64,000 bases of DNA, taken from the NCBI RefSeq assembly GCF_007679325.1, contig NZ_VEGI01000001.1, positions 868,001 through 932,000 of the forward strand, in the 5' to 3' direction. The stretch comes from Arthrobacter sp. U41 (GTDB taxonomy: Bacteria > Actinomycetota > Actinomycetes > Actinomycetales > Micrococcaceae). Position 1 is the first letter of the stretch, and each line of letters opens with the position of its first letter. A program made the translations under genes and the position numbers. Shown here piece after piece: positions 48,459 to 57,855 of this stretch. The notes beneath the pieces were generated by a model. That model worked only from the letters and a program-made list of their open reading frames with translations. It was not told the origin of the DNA and did no database searches.

Positions 48459-49310
48459 ATGAGAGCAGCGGCATCCCCCGGTTCCACACCCCGGCAAGTG
48501 CTTCGAGCCGACACGGCCATGGCCGCCGTCGGGTTGTTGCTGGGGCTGTTCCTCGCCGGCACGGGTGGCAGCATGGTCCAGCGCCTGAGGTCCTCCTCGG
48601 CGCGCCGCCAGTCCCTTGGGTTCGAAGACCAGCTGGGCCTCGTGGCGAACACGGCCGGACTGATCGTGACGGTCTGGTGGGTCATGTCGCTGGCTATTGC
48701 CATCACCGCGGCGCTCCTGCAACGGTCAGGAAAGATACGTGCCGCCTCGGCTGCCGGGAAGTTCGCCCCCGGATTTATGCGCCGGCTCGCCTTGGCCGCC
48801 GTCGGACTCCAGCTGCTCACCGCACCGCTCGCCACGGCATCCCCCGTTGAGTCGCTATCCATCATGCCGTCACTATCCACCGTGCCGTTTCAGTCCACCG
48901 TGCCGTTTCAATCCACCGTGCACTCGCCGGAGGCAGCTTCCCCTTCCCCCTCTGCGTCCGGCGCATGGACACCGGCGCCGGCTCCGGCCGCCACGGGCTC
49001 TCCGCCGGCGGCTGGCGCCCCGGCCGTTGCCCATCCGCAGTGGCGCCCGCTCCCCCCGGTCATCGAACCCGGCCCGCTGGCGGGCGGGCCGCGGCGCCTC
49101 CAGCAGCCCGCCGGCCGGGGACTTGAGGTGACAGTCCGCGCGGGGGATTCGCTATGGGGCCTGTCCGCGGCCCGGCTGGGTCCCTACGCTTCCGACGTCG
49201 ACATCGCCTTGGACTGGCCACGGCTCTACCGGGCCAACAGGGACATCATCGGCGATAATCCCCATCTGCTGCGGCCCGGCCAGGTACTCCGGGTTCCGCC
49301 GATGTCCTGA
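48459..49310 (+). CDS. Membrane-anchored LysM domain protein
   Basis: 283 residues. Three hydrophobic helices (about 21-40, 66-90 and 107-128) precede a low-complexity Ser/Thr/Pro/Ala linker of about 100 residues. A C-terminal LysM domain follows (VTVRAGDSLWGLSAARLG, then NPHLLRPGQVLRVP). LysM binds peptidoglycan, so the protein likely links membrane and wall. The linker contains a perfect-to-near-perfect 18-bp DNA repeat (48876-48923) encoding STVPFQ. Genes of this type sit beside Rv3235-family genes in other actinobacteria. Confidence 0.8.
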   Translation: MRAAASPGSTPRQVLRADTAMAAVGLLLGLFLAGTGGSMVQRLRSSSARRQSLGFEDQLGLVANTAGLIVTVWWVMSLAIAITAALLQRSGKIRAASAAGKFAPGFMRRLALAAVGLQLLTAPLATASPVESLSIMPSLSTVPFQSTVPFQSTVHSPEAASPSPSASGAWTPAPAPAATGSPPAAGAPAVAHPQWRPLPPVIEPGPLAGGPRRLQQPAGRGLEVTVRAGDSLWGLSAARLGPYASDVDIALDWPRLYRANRDIIGDNPHLLRPGQVLRVPPMS

Positions 49311-49383
49311 GTCCGAAAACCATCAGCATTTCCATGCGCCACCGTGATCCGCACCAGCCAGCCACAACAGCAAAGGAAGCCCC

Positions 49384-49875
49384 ATGAGCGCCATGCCCCG
49401 CCCCCGCGCCGCCGCGGAACCCCGCCTGTCCACGTCATCGCCGTTGCGCCTGGTCCAGGGCAGCGCAGCTCCGGCGGACCGCGCGAACACTCGTTCCGTT
49501 GAGCCGCAACTGCTGGGCGCGGCCGACGAGGAGCGGGAGATATGCGCCATTTCCCGCAGCACGGTTCAGGCCGCCATCGAGGTGCTGGCGGGCACCCGGC
49601 CGGCGCAGCAGCTGGCCCGCAGGCTTGACGAACGCTGCCTCGCGGCCCTGCAGCACCGGGCAGCACTGACCCGCAGGGTTCCGTGCGGCGCGTCGCCCAC
49701 CGCAGGACGGCTGCACCGCAATCCTTCCGTCCGCTCGGTCCGGGCGTGCCGGGTATCCGCGGATGTCTATGAAGCCAGCGCCGTAGTGGCTGAGGATTTG
49801 CGGGTTCGGGCGGTCGCTTTGAGGCTGGAGCGCAGCAGGCTGGCCTGGCGGGTCACGGTGCTGGAAATCGGTTGA
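49384..49875 (+). CDS. Rv3235 family protein
   Basis: 163 residues. A disordered first third is followed by a compact alpha/beta domain (STVQAAIEVLAGTRPAQQLARRLDERCLAAL, RSVRACRVSADVYEASAVV, RVRAVALRLERSRLAWRVTVLEIG). This is the Rv3235 family, unknown in function, found near secA1 in mycobacteria and here too. AAAGGAAG sits just before ATG 49384. Confidence 0.75.
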   Translation: MSAMPRPRAAAEPRLSTSSPLRLVQGSAAPADRANTRSVEPQLLGAADEEREICAISRSTVQAAIEVLAGTRPAQQLARRLDERCLAALQHRAALTRRVPCGASPTAGRLHRNPSVRSVRACRVSADVYEASAVVAEDLRVRAVALRLERSRLAWRVTVLEIG

Positions 49876-49950
49876 CCGCAACCGCACACTGTGGCCGGAA
49901 AACACGCTGGGGGCTGACTGACGGAAGCGACTGAAGGAGGAGACAGCAGC

Positions 49951-49990
49951 AATGAAAGAGGACCGGAACATGTTCCGGTCCTCTTTCATT
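49951..49990. terminator. Perfect 40-bp palindrome between convergent genes
   Basis: The 20 bases 49951-49970 are the exact reverse complement of 49971-49990, with no spacer. It lies between the stops of the Rv3235-family gene and secA, 58 nt from the latter. As RNA it forms a long hairpin from either strand, with A-rich and T-rich ends near the base. A bidirectional terminator is the natural reading. Confidence 0.85.
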
Positions 49991-50048
49991 TGCTCTCATA
50001 TGGTGCCTGTCGGGCCTCGCGTCAGCGAAGCAGCCCACAGGCGCCCGG

Positions 50049-52787
50049 CTAGCGCCGCTTCTTCTTGTTCGCGCGGCGCGGGGAGTCCTGCGCCGCCGCC
50101 TTGGCGGGGTTGCCGGAGCGTCCGGACGTCTTCGCCTCGACACGCGTCTGGGCGGAACCGTCCTCCCCGGGGGCCGTGTACTGCAGCTGGGCCGGCTTTT
50201 CGGGTGCTTCCAGTCCCGCCGCCCGGATCTGCGGCTCGTGATGTTCCGTGTGCTGGCCGGTTTCGTCCGCCACCACCACGTCCTCGGCGGGGGTCACTTC
50301 AACCTCAAGGTTGAACAGGAAACCGACGCTTTCCTCCCGGATGGCCTCCATCATGGCCTGGAACATGATGAAGCCCTCGCGCTGGTATTCCACCAGAGGA
50401 TCGCGCTGTGCCATCGCGCGCAGGCCGATGCCTTCCTTCAGGTAGTCCATCTCATAGAGGTGTTCCTGCCATTTGCGGCCGATGACCGAAAGAACCACGC
50501 GCCGTTCGAGCTCGCGCATGCTCTCCGGGCCAATGGCGTCTTCGCGGGCCTTGTAGACAAGGCGCGCGTCGGAGAGGATCTCTTCCTTGAGGAAGTCCAC
50601 GGTGATCCGTGACTTTCCACCGGCCTCATCGATGAGGTCGCGCGGCGTGACGCTCACGGGGTAAAGGGTCTTGAGGTTGGACCAGAGCAGGTTGAAGTCC
50701 CAGTCGTCGCCGGTGCCCTCCGCCGTGGCTTCGTCGATGAACGCCGTGATCGTGTCTTCCAGGAAGTACTGGACCTTCTCGTGGAGGTCGTCGCCCTCAA
50801 GGATTCGGCGGCGGTCGCCGTAGATGGCTTCGCGCTGGCGGTTCAGGACGTCGTCGTACTTGAGGACGTTCTTGCGCTGTTCGGCGTTGCGCCCCTCCAC
50901 CTGGCCCTGGGCCGAGGCGATGGCGCGCGAGACGAGCTTGGATTCAAGCGCCACGTCGTCCGGGACGGAGCTGTTCATCAGCCGTTCTGCCGCGCCGGAA
51001 TTGAAGAGACGCATCAGGTCATCTGTCAGGGACAGATAGAACCGGGACTCGCCGGGGTCGCCCTGACGGCCGGAGCGGCCGCGAAGCTGGTTGTCGATCC
51101 GGCGTGATTCGTGCCGTTCGGTGCCCAGCACGTAGAGGCCGCCGAGGCCCAGGACTTCCTCATGCTCGTCCTTGACGGACTGCTTCGCGGCTTCGAAGGC
51201 CTCCGGCCACGCCGCCTCGTATTCTTCGGAGTTCTCTTCCGGGTCCAGCCCGCGCTTGGCGAGTTCGGCGACGGCAGTGAACTCGGCGTTGCCGCCGAGC
51301 ATGATGTCGGTACCGCGGCCGGCCATGTTGGTCGCCACGGTCACGGCACCCTTGCGCCCCGCCTGCGCCACGATGGCGGCTTCACGGGCGTGGTTCTTCG
51401 CGTTGAGGACCTCGTGACGGACCCCCTCCTTGGCCAGCAGCCGGGAGAGGTATTCGCTCTTCTCGACGCTGGTGGTGCCCACCAGGATCGGCTGGCCCTC
51501 TGCGTGCCGCTCCGCGATGTCCTTGACCACCGCGTCGAACTTGACGGCCTCATTTTTGTACACGAGGTCCGGCTGGTCGATCCGCTGCATGTCGCGGTTC
51601 GTGGGGATGGCAACGACGCCGAGCTTGTAGGTGCTCATGAACTCGGCGGCTTCGGTCTCGGCGGTGCCCGTCATGCCGGCCAGCTTGTCGTACATGCGGA
51701 AGTAGTTCTGCAGCGTGACCGTGGCCAGCGTCTGGTTCTCGGCCTTGATCTCGACGCCTTCCTTGGCCTCGATCGCCTGGTGCATGCCCTCGTTGTAGCG
51801 CCGGCCCGCAAGGATGCGGCCGGTGTGCTCGTCAACAATGAGCACCTCGCCGTCGAGGATGACGTAGTCCTTGTCCCGCTTGAAGAGTTCCTTTGCCTTG
51901 ATGGCGTTGTTCAGGAAGCCGATCAGCGGGGTGTTGGCGGACTCGTAGAGATTGTGGATCCCGAGGTAGTCCTCAACCTTTTCGATGCCTGCCTCGAGCA
52001 CGCCGACGGTCCGCTTCTTTTCGTCAACTTCGTAGTCTTCCTCGGGCTTGAGCCGGGTGACCACCTTGGCGAATTCGCTGTACCAGCGGTTGGTGTCGCC
52101 CTGGGCGGGGCCGGAGATGATGAGCGGGGTCCGCGCCTCGTCGATGAGGATGGAGTCGACTTCATCGACGATGGCAAAGTTGTGGCCGCGCTGGACCAGT
52201 TCGGACTTGTCCCATGCCATGTTGTCGCGCAGGTAATCGAAGCCGAATTCGTTGTTGGTGCCGTAGGTGATGTCGGCGGCGTACTGCTCGCGGCGCAGGG
52301 CGGGGTCCTGATTGGAGAGGATGCAGCCGCTGGTCAGTCCAAGGAACCGGTACACGCGGCCCATAAGGTCCGACTGGTATTCCGCAAGGTAGTCGTTGAC
52401 CGTGATGACATGCACACCGTTGCCGGCAAGGGCGTTGAGGTAGGCCGGGGCGGTGGCTACGAGCGTCTTGCCTTCACCGGTCTTCATTTCGGCGATGTTG
52501 CCCAGATGCAGGGCCGCGCCGCCCATCAGCTGGACGTCGAAGTGGCGCATGCCCAGGGTGCGGGAGGAGGCTTCGCGGACGGCGGCGAACGCCTCGGGCA
52601 GGAGGTCATCCAGCATCTCGCCGTCAGCGTGGCGTGTGCGGAGACGGTCGGTCTCCTCACGCAGTTCAGCGTCGGTGAAGGTCTGGAAGGAGCTTTCAAG
52701 GGCATTGATGGAATCGGCATAGTTCCGCAGTTGCCTCAGGGTTTTTTTGTCACCCGTGCGGAGAAGTTTTTCGATAAGTGATGCCAC
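50049..52787 (-). CDS. secA: Preprotein translocase ATPase SecA (SecA1)
   Basis: 912 residues. It drives Sec-dependent export across the membrane. Walker A is [11 protein letters not shown] and Walker B is [17 protein letters not shown]. Domain two has [20 protein letters not shown] and [22 protein letters not shown]. The C-terminus is a basic, low-complexity tail without the zinc-binding Cys motif of E. coli SecA, as usual in Actinobacteria. GTG 52787 has GGGAG about 8 nt ahead. A TAGACT box at 52832-52837 is the likely -10. Confidence 0.96.
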   Translation of the reverse strand: MASLIEKLLRTGDKKTLRQLRNYADSINALESSFQTFTDAELREETDRLRTRHADGEMLDDLLPEAFAAVREASSRTLGMRHFDVQLMGGAALHLGNIAEMKTGEGKTLVATAPAYLNALAGNGVHVITVNDYLAEYQSDLMGRVYRFLGLTSGCILSNQDPALRREQYAADITYGTNNEFGFDYLRDNMAWDKSELVQRGHNFAIVDEVDSILIDEARTPLIISGPAQGDTNRWYSEFAKVVTRLKPEEDYEVDEKKRTVGVLEAGIEKVEDYLGIHNLYESANTPLIGFLNNAIKAKELFKRDKDYVILDGEVLIVDEHTGRILAGRRYNEGMHQAIEAKEGVEIKAENQTLATVTLQNYFRMYDKLAGMTGTAETEAAEFMSTYKLGVVAIPTNRDMQRIDQPDLVYKNEAVKFDAVVKDIAERHAEGQPILVGTTSVEKSEYLSRLLAKEGVRHEVLNAKNHAREAAIVAQAGRKGAVTVATNMAGRGTDIMLGGNAEFTAVAELAKRGLDPEENSEEYEAAWPEAFEAAKQSVKDEHEEVLGLGGLYVLGTERHESRRIDNQLRGRSGRQGDPGESRFYLSLTDDLMRLFNSGAAERLMNSSVPDDVALESKLVSRAIASAQGQVEGRNAEQRKNVLKYDDVLNRQREAIYGDRRRILEGDDLHEKVQYFLEDTITAFIDEATAEGTGDDWDFNLLWSNLKTLYPVSVTPRDLIDEAGGKSRITVDFLKEEILSDARLVYKAREDAIGPESMRELERRVVLSVIGRKWQEHLYEMDYLKEGIGLRAMAQRDPLVEYQREGFIMFQAMMEAIREESVGFLFNLEVEVTPAEDVVVADETGQHTEHHEPQIRAAGLEAPEKPAQLQYTAPGEDGSAQTRVEAKTSGRSGNPAKAAAQDSPRRANKKKRR

Positions 52788-52831
52788 GTGAAGTTGCTCC
52801 CAGTCTCAAGCTGCCGAATTCTGGCGTGTTT

Positions 52832-52837
52832 AGTCTA
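52832..52837 (-). promoter_or_regulatory. -10 box of secA
   Basis: TAGACT on the minus strand lies 44 nt before the secA GTG in the 70-nt gap after the YcaQ-like gene. The -35 is unclear. Confidence 0.45.
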
Positions 52838-52857
52838 CGGGAGAGACGCAGGGCCGG

Positions 52858-54126
52858 TTACGCCTGTTCCCTCAGAGCGGATAGACCGCTTCCTGCCTTG
52901 GCCACGGCGTCCGCGAGCGCCGCCGCCAGGTCCCCTTTCGGGGAAACGATAACCCCGTCCAGTTCCAGCCACTCTGCCATGATCTGCAGTTCCGCGGCGA
53001 GTTCGACGGCGGTGTCGTCCGGAGCGCCCGGCTCCGCGTGGGCCGCCCTCGCCAGGAGGAGCCCGTTGGCCCGGTCGGCCTTGAGGTCGACGCGGGCCAC
53101 GATTCCGTCGCGCAGCAGGAACGGCAGCACGTAGTAGCCGAACCGACGCTTCGGCTCAGGGGTGTAGATCTCTATGCGGTAGTGGAAGCCGAAGAGGTCC
53201 TCGAGGCGCCGCCGCTCGAAGACCAGCGAGTCGAAGGGGCTCAGCAGCGCCCGGCCCGTGGCCGTGCGCGGGAGTCTGGCCTCGACGTGCCGATAGACGG
53301 TTTTGTTCCAGCCAGGAACGGTGACGGGTCGCAGCCGGCCGGCGTCGAGAAGGTGCTCCACAGCAACGGCCGACGCACGCAGGGGTGTCCGGAAGTAGTC
53401 AGCAAAGCACCGCAGCGTGCCGATTCCGTGGGCGCGGGCAGCGGCATCGATGAGGCGGACCAGCGCGGCCGCCTGATCCTGACCGGCGTCGGTGTTACCC
53501 GCAGCACCCGGATCGTCGTGCGGCAGTTCGGGGAGGACCCTCGCGGTAAGGGTGTAGCGCCGTTCGAAGGATTCCGTGCGGGACGATGCCGAGATGAGAC
53601 CGGCCTCGAAGAGGTGTTCAAGGACGCGCTTCACGACGTTCCAGTTCCACCCCCAGTTGTCCTGCTGCCGATCCTCCACGTGGCCCAGGCGGGCTGTGAG
53701 TTCGGCGGCGGTCATCGGGCGGCCGGCGGCGAGCGCTTCGAGCACCCTGGCGGCGACACCGCTGCGCAGTTCGGGGTCCATGGCGTGTGCCCCCACCCAT
53801 TTCCGGCTCTGCCACAGGACCAGGTCCTGGAAGAGGTCCGGACGGATGAAGCTGGCCTCGTGGGCCCAGTACTCCATCATGCGGCGCGGGTGGGTGCCCG
53901 CCATTCGCTGGAGGATGGCGCGGTCGTAGTTCCCCAGGCGGGAAAAGAACGGCAGGTAGTGGCTCCGCGACAACACATTGACGGAGTCGATCTGCACCAG
54001 GTGCAAACGGGCAAAAGTACGGCCCACCGCCCGTGCTGTGACGGGTCCGGCGGGCCGTACTTTGTCTAATCCCTGGGCTGCCAGTGCGATTCGCCGTGCC
54101 TGCGGGAGGCTCAGCACTTCCTGCAC
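52858..54126 (-). CDS. YcaQ/AlkX-like winged-helix DNA glycosylase family protein
   Basis: 422 residues of the HTH_42 (DUF1006) family: several winged helices followed by a barrel. The conserved motif near the N-terminus reads LVQIDSVNVLSRSH with Q45-I46-D47, where the family has its catalytic Q-x-D or Q-x-Q. Later blocks ALLSPFDSLVFERRRLEDLFGFHYRIEIY and FGYYVLPFLLRDGIVARVDLKAD are typical. E. coli YcaQ unhooks interstrand crosslinks and removes alkylated bases; repair activity here is by family only. AAAGGA precedes the GTG start. It stands upstream of secA on the same strand. Confidence 0.85.
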   Translation of the reverse strand: MQEVLSLPQARRIALAAQGLDKVRPAGPVTARAVGRTFARLHLVQIDSVNVLSRSHYLPFFSRLGNYDRAILQRMAGTHPRRMMEYWAHEASFIRPDLFQDLVLWQSRKWVGAHAMDPELRSGVAARVLEALAAGRPMTAAELTARLGHVEDRQQDNWGWNWNVVKRVLEHLFEAGLISASSRTESFERRYTLTARVLPELPHDDPGAAGNTDAGQDQAAALVRLIDAAARAHGIGTLRCFADYFRTPLRASAVAVEHLLDAGRLRPVTVPGWNKTVYRHVEARLPRTATGRALLSPFDSLVFERRRLEDLFGFHYRIEIYTPEPKRRFGYYVLPFLLRDGIVARVDLKADRANGLLLARAAHAEPGAPDDTAVELAAELQIMAEWLELDGVIVSPKGDLAAALADAVAKAGSGLSALREQA

Positions 54127-54158
54127 GTCAGTCCTTTCGTTGGATGGTCAGCACCAGC

Positions 54159-54884
54159 TTAGGCGGTGGCCGGCGCATCCTCGGAACGGTAGGCGAGAAT
54201 CTTCTCTTCCAGCGCTGACGCCCCTGGCTCACAGGTCTGGTCCAGGGAGATCACTCCATAGGTCCACCCCTCGCGGCGGTACACGACGGACGGAGCCTTG
54301 GTCTCCTTGTCTACGAAGAGGTAGAAGTCGTGGCCCACGAGTTCCATGTTGTCGACGGCGTCGTCGAGCGTAAGGGACGACGCCGGGAAGACCTTCCGGC
54401 GGATGAGCACGGGTGAGTCTCCGGCCGGGATATCGTTCTCAACCTCATAGGGCGATTTTTCGGCGGCATCCTCCTTGGGTTCCAGCCAGTGGTTCGCCTC
54501 TTCGTAGATGGGCTCGCTGGTGCTCGCGGGCTCAAGGGTTGCCGTCGCCTCGGTGACGGACTTGGGGGTGTGCCTGCCATGGTGGACCTTCTTGCGGTCC
54601 TTCGCCCGGCGCAGGCGTTCAAGAAGCTTGTTGTACGCAAGATCAAACGCGGCGAATTTGTCTGCGGCGCTGGCTTCGGCACGAATCACGGGGCCACGGC
54701 CCAGGACAGTCAGCTCAACCGTGAGCATCTCATCGGTCTGCCGGGCCTTGGTCTCCTTGGAAACCTTTGCGTCCACCCTCTGGACTTTGTCCCCCAGCGA
54801 CGCGATCTTAGAGACCTTCTCGTCGGCATACTCGCGGAACCGGTCCGAGACCGTCAAATTGCGTCCGCTGATCATGAACTCCAT
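54159..54884 (-). CDS. hpf: Long-form ribosome hibernation promoting factor
   Basis: About 241 residues. The S30AE/RaiA domain (MEFMISGRNLTVSDRFREYADEKV onward, to about 105) binds the small subunit. An acidic linker follows, then a C-terminal dimerisation domain (SPVLIRRKVFPASSLTLDDAVDNM, HDFYLFVDKET). Long HPF makes 100S ribosome dimers in resting cells. I chose ATG 54884, with GGAGGG 4-5 nt upstream. The order hpf-secA matches Rv3241c-Rv3240c. Confidence 0.93.
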   Translation of the reverse strand: MEFMISGRNLTVSDRFREYADEKVSKIASLGDKVQRVDAKVSKETKARQTDEMLTVELTVLGRGPVIRAEASAADKFAAFDLAYNKLLERLRRAKDRKKVHHGRHTPKSVTEATATLEPASTSEPIYEEANHWLEPKEDAAEKSPYEVENDIPAGDSPVLIRRKVFPASSLTLDDAVDNMELVGHDFYLFVDKETKAPSVVYRREGWTYGVISLDQTCEPGASALEEKILAYRSEDAPATA

Positions 54885-55027
54885 GGTGCCCTCCAAATGA
54901 CTTCGGTGACACGACGGCGGCACTTCCTGGGGCTGTTCTGACTGACAGTCGAGCCCCTTTCCGAGCCGCTATCGACAGGTACATCTGTTCTTGGTACCCA
55001 TCTTCGACGTTAGTTCATAGACACCTC

Positions 55028-56039
55028 TTATTCATCCTTTTTTGGTTTATTTTTTTCGTTGACGGGCCGGTTCCCTGCCATGTCGCGGTCAGCCGGGCCG
55101 ATGTCCAGCGCGACCGGCGGGCGTGTCGCGGCCAGGACGACGGCGCCCCTCACCAGCGCCCCGGCAGCACGCAGCGCCCGGGCCGCCTCGGCCAGCGTGG
55201 CACCGGTGGTGAGGACGTCGTCCACGATGAGGCACGGCTGTCCGCGCCGGCGCGAAGAGTCCGCGGCGGACCCGCATGGACCCGCGCACCCGCTGCGCGC
55301 GGTCCCCGCGGCCCAGCGCCTTCTGTCCCCCCGCCGCTCCGCGCGGCCCGGGCAGACGGTAGCGGGAACCGGCTGTCAGCACCGGCAACCCCGCTCCCCC
55401 GGCACGTCCGGCGCGGGCTCGCAGGCCGGTCTTCCGGAGGGCGTGGACGGTGGAGGGGCCCGGTGGCAGGCCCGCTGCCGGCGCCCGGTGCAGCCCTGCC
55501 CTGCCGAGCAGCACATGGACCGGGCTGAACCCCCTTCTCCGGTAGGCGCTGCTGCTCGTGGGGACCGGTACGAGCAGCAGTCCCGGAGACTCCCCGACAG
55601 CGGCCCTGATAGCCCCGGCCAGGCCTTTGGACAACACCCCGGCGAGCTGCCCCTGGCCGTCTTTTTTGAAGGAGAGCACCGCCTGCGCCAACTCCGCGCG
55701 GTAGGGGCCGGCAGCCACGACCGGCAGGAGCACCGAGCCGTCCACCGCCATCAGGGCAGGGGCCTGCGCTTCTGCACGGAACGGTGCGCGCATCAGCAGC
55801 CGGAGCTGCCGTTCGCACCCGCCGCAGAGCGCGCGGTCTTCGGCCCCGCAGCAGACGCAGTCCACCGGCGCGGCGAGTGCCAGGACGTCGGCCGCGGCCG
55901 CCGCGGCCGCGTCCGCCAGGCGTGCCAGGGGCTGCCGGTAGCCGCCACGGTGCCGTGCTGCAGCCGTGGGCGCCGGAGACAGGTCAGGGTCTGCGGCCCG
56001 CCGCGGCACGCCGTCGCGCAGTTGTTTGGGACTCACCAC
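55028..56039 (-). pseudogene. comF: comF-like phosphoribosyltransferase gene with a frameshift
   Basis: The first part (from GTG 56039) reads as ComF: a zinc-type CVCCGAEDRALCGGC, then VVAAGPYRAELAQAVLSFKKDG, VPVPTSSSAYRRRGFSPVHVLL and GRGDRAQRVRGSMRVRR. Around 55230-55260 the reading becomes nonsense. The expected phosphoribosyltransferase motif, CLIVDDVLTTGATLAEAARAL, continues in another frame and ends at 55028. A single-base insertion (or 2-nt deletion) would explain it. The first frame alone would give a 316-residue product without its PRPP loop. Either the gene is broken or there is a sequencing error in a GC-rich run. The gene lies between lpqB and hpf, as Rv3242c does. Confidence 0.8.
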
Positions 56040-56133
56040 CTACCAAGGTTCTCCCGGCGCGGCCCGCGGCGGGAGGCCCTGGGAACGCCATGTGGAGAAC
56101 GGCCGTCAGTCCCGCCCGGGCATGATGGTTCCC

Positions 56134-57855
56134 TTAGCCCGGATAGGACGGATCGATCGGTCCCTTGATCTGCGGGGACCAGCCGTTGCCGAGCCGCTGG
56201 AAGATCCCTTCCGTTGACTGGGCGTAGATTTCGTCTGCGCCGTTGCCTGCGCTGAGCGCCGTCAGTCCGGGCCAGGGTGCCAGCTGCTGCGGCTGGGACG
56301 AGGTGAGGAACAGCAGTTCGGGAGTCACTGTTGCGCTGGCGGAGCCCCGCATGACGGCCACTGTGGTGTCGTCCACCCACACGCCCTGGTCCGGGTTGTT
56401 CGTCGCCAGCAGGGTCATCGGCTCGGTCAGGTCCTTGGGTGTGCCGTCCGCTGCCCGGACGATGCCCGCGATCTGTACCCTGCTCTTGCCGCCCTGTTCC
56501 GTGATGATGAGGGCGCGGGTGCCCTCACGTGAGACCCGGAACTCCTTGACGGACCGCCCGGCAAGCCAGGCCGGCGACACGGTCACACTGGGAACGCCGG
56601 CGCCTGCGGCCACACCGACGGGCCGGAAGGCGATCAGTTCCGTCGCGCCCTTGGCTCCAGGCCCGGCTGTCCAGACCCAGTCGTACCGGTCGAAAGAGGG
56701 ACGGGTAAGGGTGTCCCGGCTGTTGAGCGCCCTGGCGGGCTGGCCGGGCACGATCGAGTAGAGCGTGCCGCCGCGGGCGTTGAGGAAGGCCGCCGCTTGT
56801 GAGACCGGGGACTCCGCCGGAGACCGGGGCGCCAGGGCCACGACGGACCGGATGTCCGGGAGCGGCGAGATCCTGTTGTTCTCATACCGGACCAGGCCGT
56901 TGTTGCTCACCGCGATCTGGCGGTCGGGCACGTTCTTGTCCCGGACCGGCGGGAGCACCGAACCGTTGTCCTCCACACGCACAAGATCCTGATTGGCGCG
57001 GAGCTCGACGTTGATGACATCGGGCTGGCTGCGGAAAGTGAGGGCAAGCTGCGTCTGCATCCGCAGCCTGTCCTCGTTGGAGGCCTCCACGAGGTCCTCC
57101 GCCGTCAGGTCAACCTGCGCCGCACCGGAGACCACAGGGACCGATTCCCGGGCCAGCTTGATGCCCGAGGGAAAGGCACTGACGACGGCGCCCTTGAGAT
57201 AAGGGGCCGGACCGCCGAGCAGTGCGCTGGTCATGGCCTTGACAGTTTTCTTCTTGATGAACCATCGGACGTCTGGCACGGCGTAGGTGAAGGTAGGGTC
57301 GTAAAAGTAGATCGGGTACGCGCCGTAAATGACCTTGAAGGTCTCTTCCGGGATCGCCGTCCCGTCCGGGAGCTCCGCAATCCGCCATTCGCCGTCCACC
57401 TGGGTCAGCGTCGCGGGGATGTTCTCCTTGGTTCCTTCCGGCAGCTGGGTGGCCACCCCGTCCGCGTCGACGGAATAGGACACGTCCAGTTCATAGTTGA
57501 AGACGTTTTCGACGCCGGTGGGCACCACACGCGCGGAGCGGAAGACGAGCACCCGCTGGTCCGGTTTCCAGGTCACCGACGACGCCTGCGTCAGGTACTG
57601 GCGTGCCACCGCGTAGTCGTCCTCGTAGCCGCTGCCGGCGAGATAAAAGTCCTCGATCACCGCTTCCGGGCTGGCCCCGGCACGCGGCGCGGTCGGAAAG
57701 AAGACAGGGGCGTTATTGGGGTTCCCCGCGCTCTCATCCTTGCTTTTCCCCACCGGGCCCGACCGCGGGATCTGCGCGCACGACGTCAGCAGGAACAGCA
57801 GCACCGCCAGCAGCGCTGCCGCGGCGCGGGTGGCCTTGCGTGAGGCACCGCTCAT
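56134..57855 (-). CDS. lpqB: LpqB lipoprotein, partner of MtrB
   Basis: About 573 residues. The lipobox LLTSCAQ places the lipidated Cys near residue 26. A GerMN domain (about 190-310; [20 protein letters not shown]) and a C-terminal beta-propeller-like region follow. In mycobacteria and Streptomyces LpqB binds the extracellular part of MtrB and modulates MtrA activity. The ATG overlaps the mtrB stop (ATGA, 57852-57855). Gene order mtrA-mtrB-lpqB is the standard one. Confidence 0.94.
   Translation of the reverse strand: MSGASRKATRAAAALLAVLLFLLTSCAQIPRSGPVGKSKDESAGNPNNAPVFFPTAPRAGASPEAVIEDFYLAGSGYEDDYAVARQYLTQASSVTWKPDQRVLVFRSARVVPTGVENVFNYELDVSYSVDADGVATQLPEGTKENIPATLTQVDGEWRIAELPDGTAIPEETFKVIYGAYPIYFYDPTFTYAVPDVRWFIKKKTVKAMTSALLGGPAPYLKGAVVSAFPSGIKLARESVPVVSGAAQVDLTAEDLVEASNEDRLRMQTQLALTFRSQPDVINVELRANQDLVRVEDNGSVLPPVRDKNVPDRQIAVSNNGLVRYENNRISPLPDIRSVVALAPRSPAESPVSQAAAFLNARGGTLYSIVPGQPARALNSRDTLTRPSFDRYDWVWTAGPGAKGATELIAFRPVGVAAGAGVPSVTVSPAWLAGRSVKEFRVSREGTRALIITEQGGKSRVQIAGIVRAADGTPKDLTEPMTLLATNNPDQGVWVDDTTVAVMRGSASATVTPELLFLTSSQPQQLAPWPGLTALSAGNGADEIYAQSTEGIFQRLGNGWSPQIKGPIDPSYPG

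Noticed and set aside
49952-50314. Open frame beginning in the 40-bp palindrome after a good GGAGG
   Set aside because: It runs antisense into the 3' end of secA, and its first codons are the palindrome itself; the ribosome-site match is probably chance.
51111-52781. 556-residue plus-strand open frame
   Set aside because: Exact antisense of secA, compositionally biased, no ribosome site or motif.
55225-55265. Programmed frameshifting in comF
   Set aside because: No slippery heptamer or downstream pseudoknot is evident, and the family is not known for recoding; a mutation or sequencing error is simpler.
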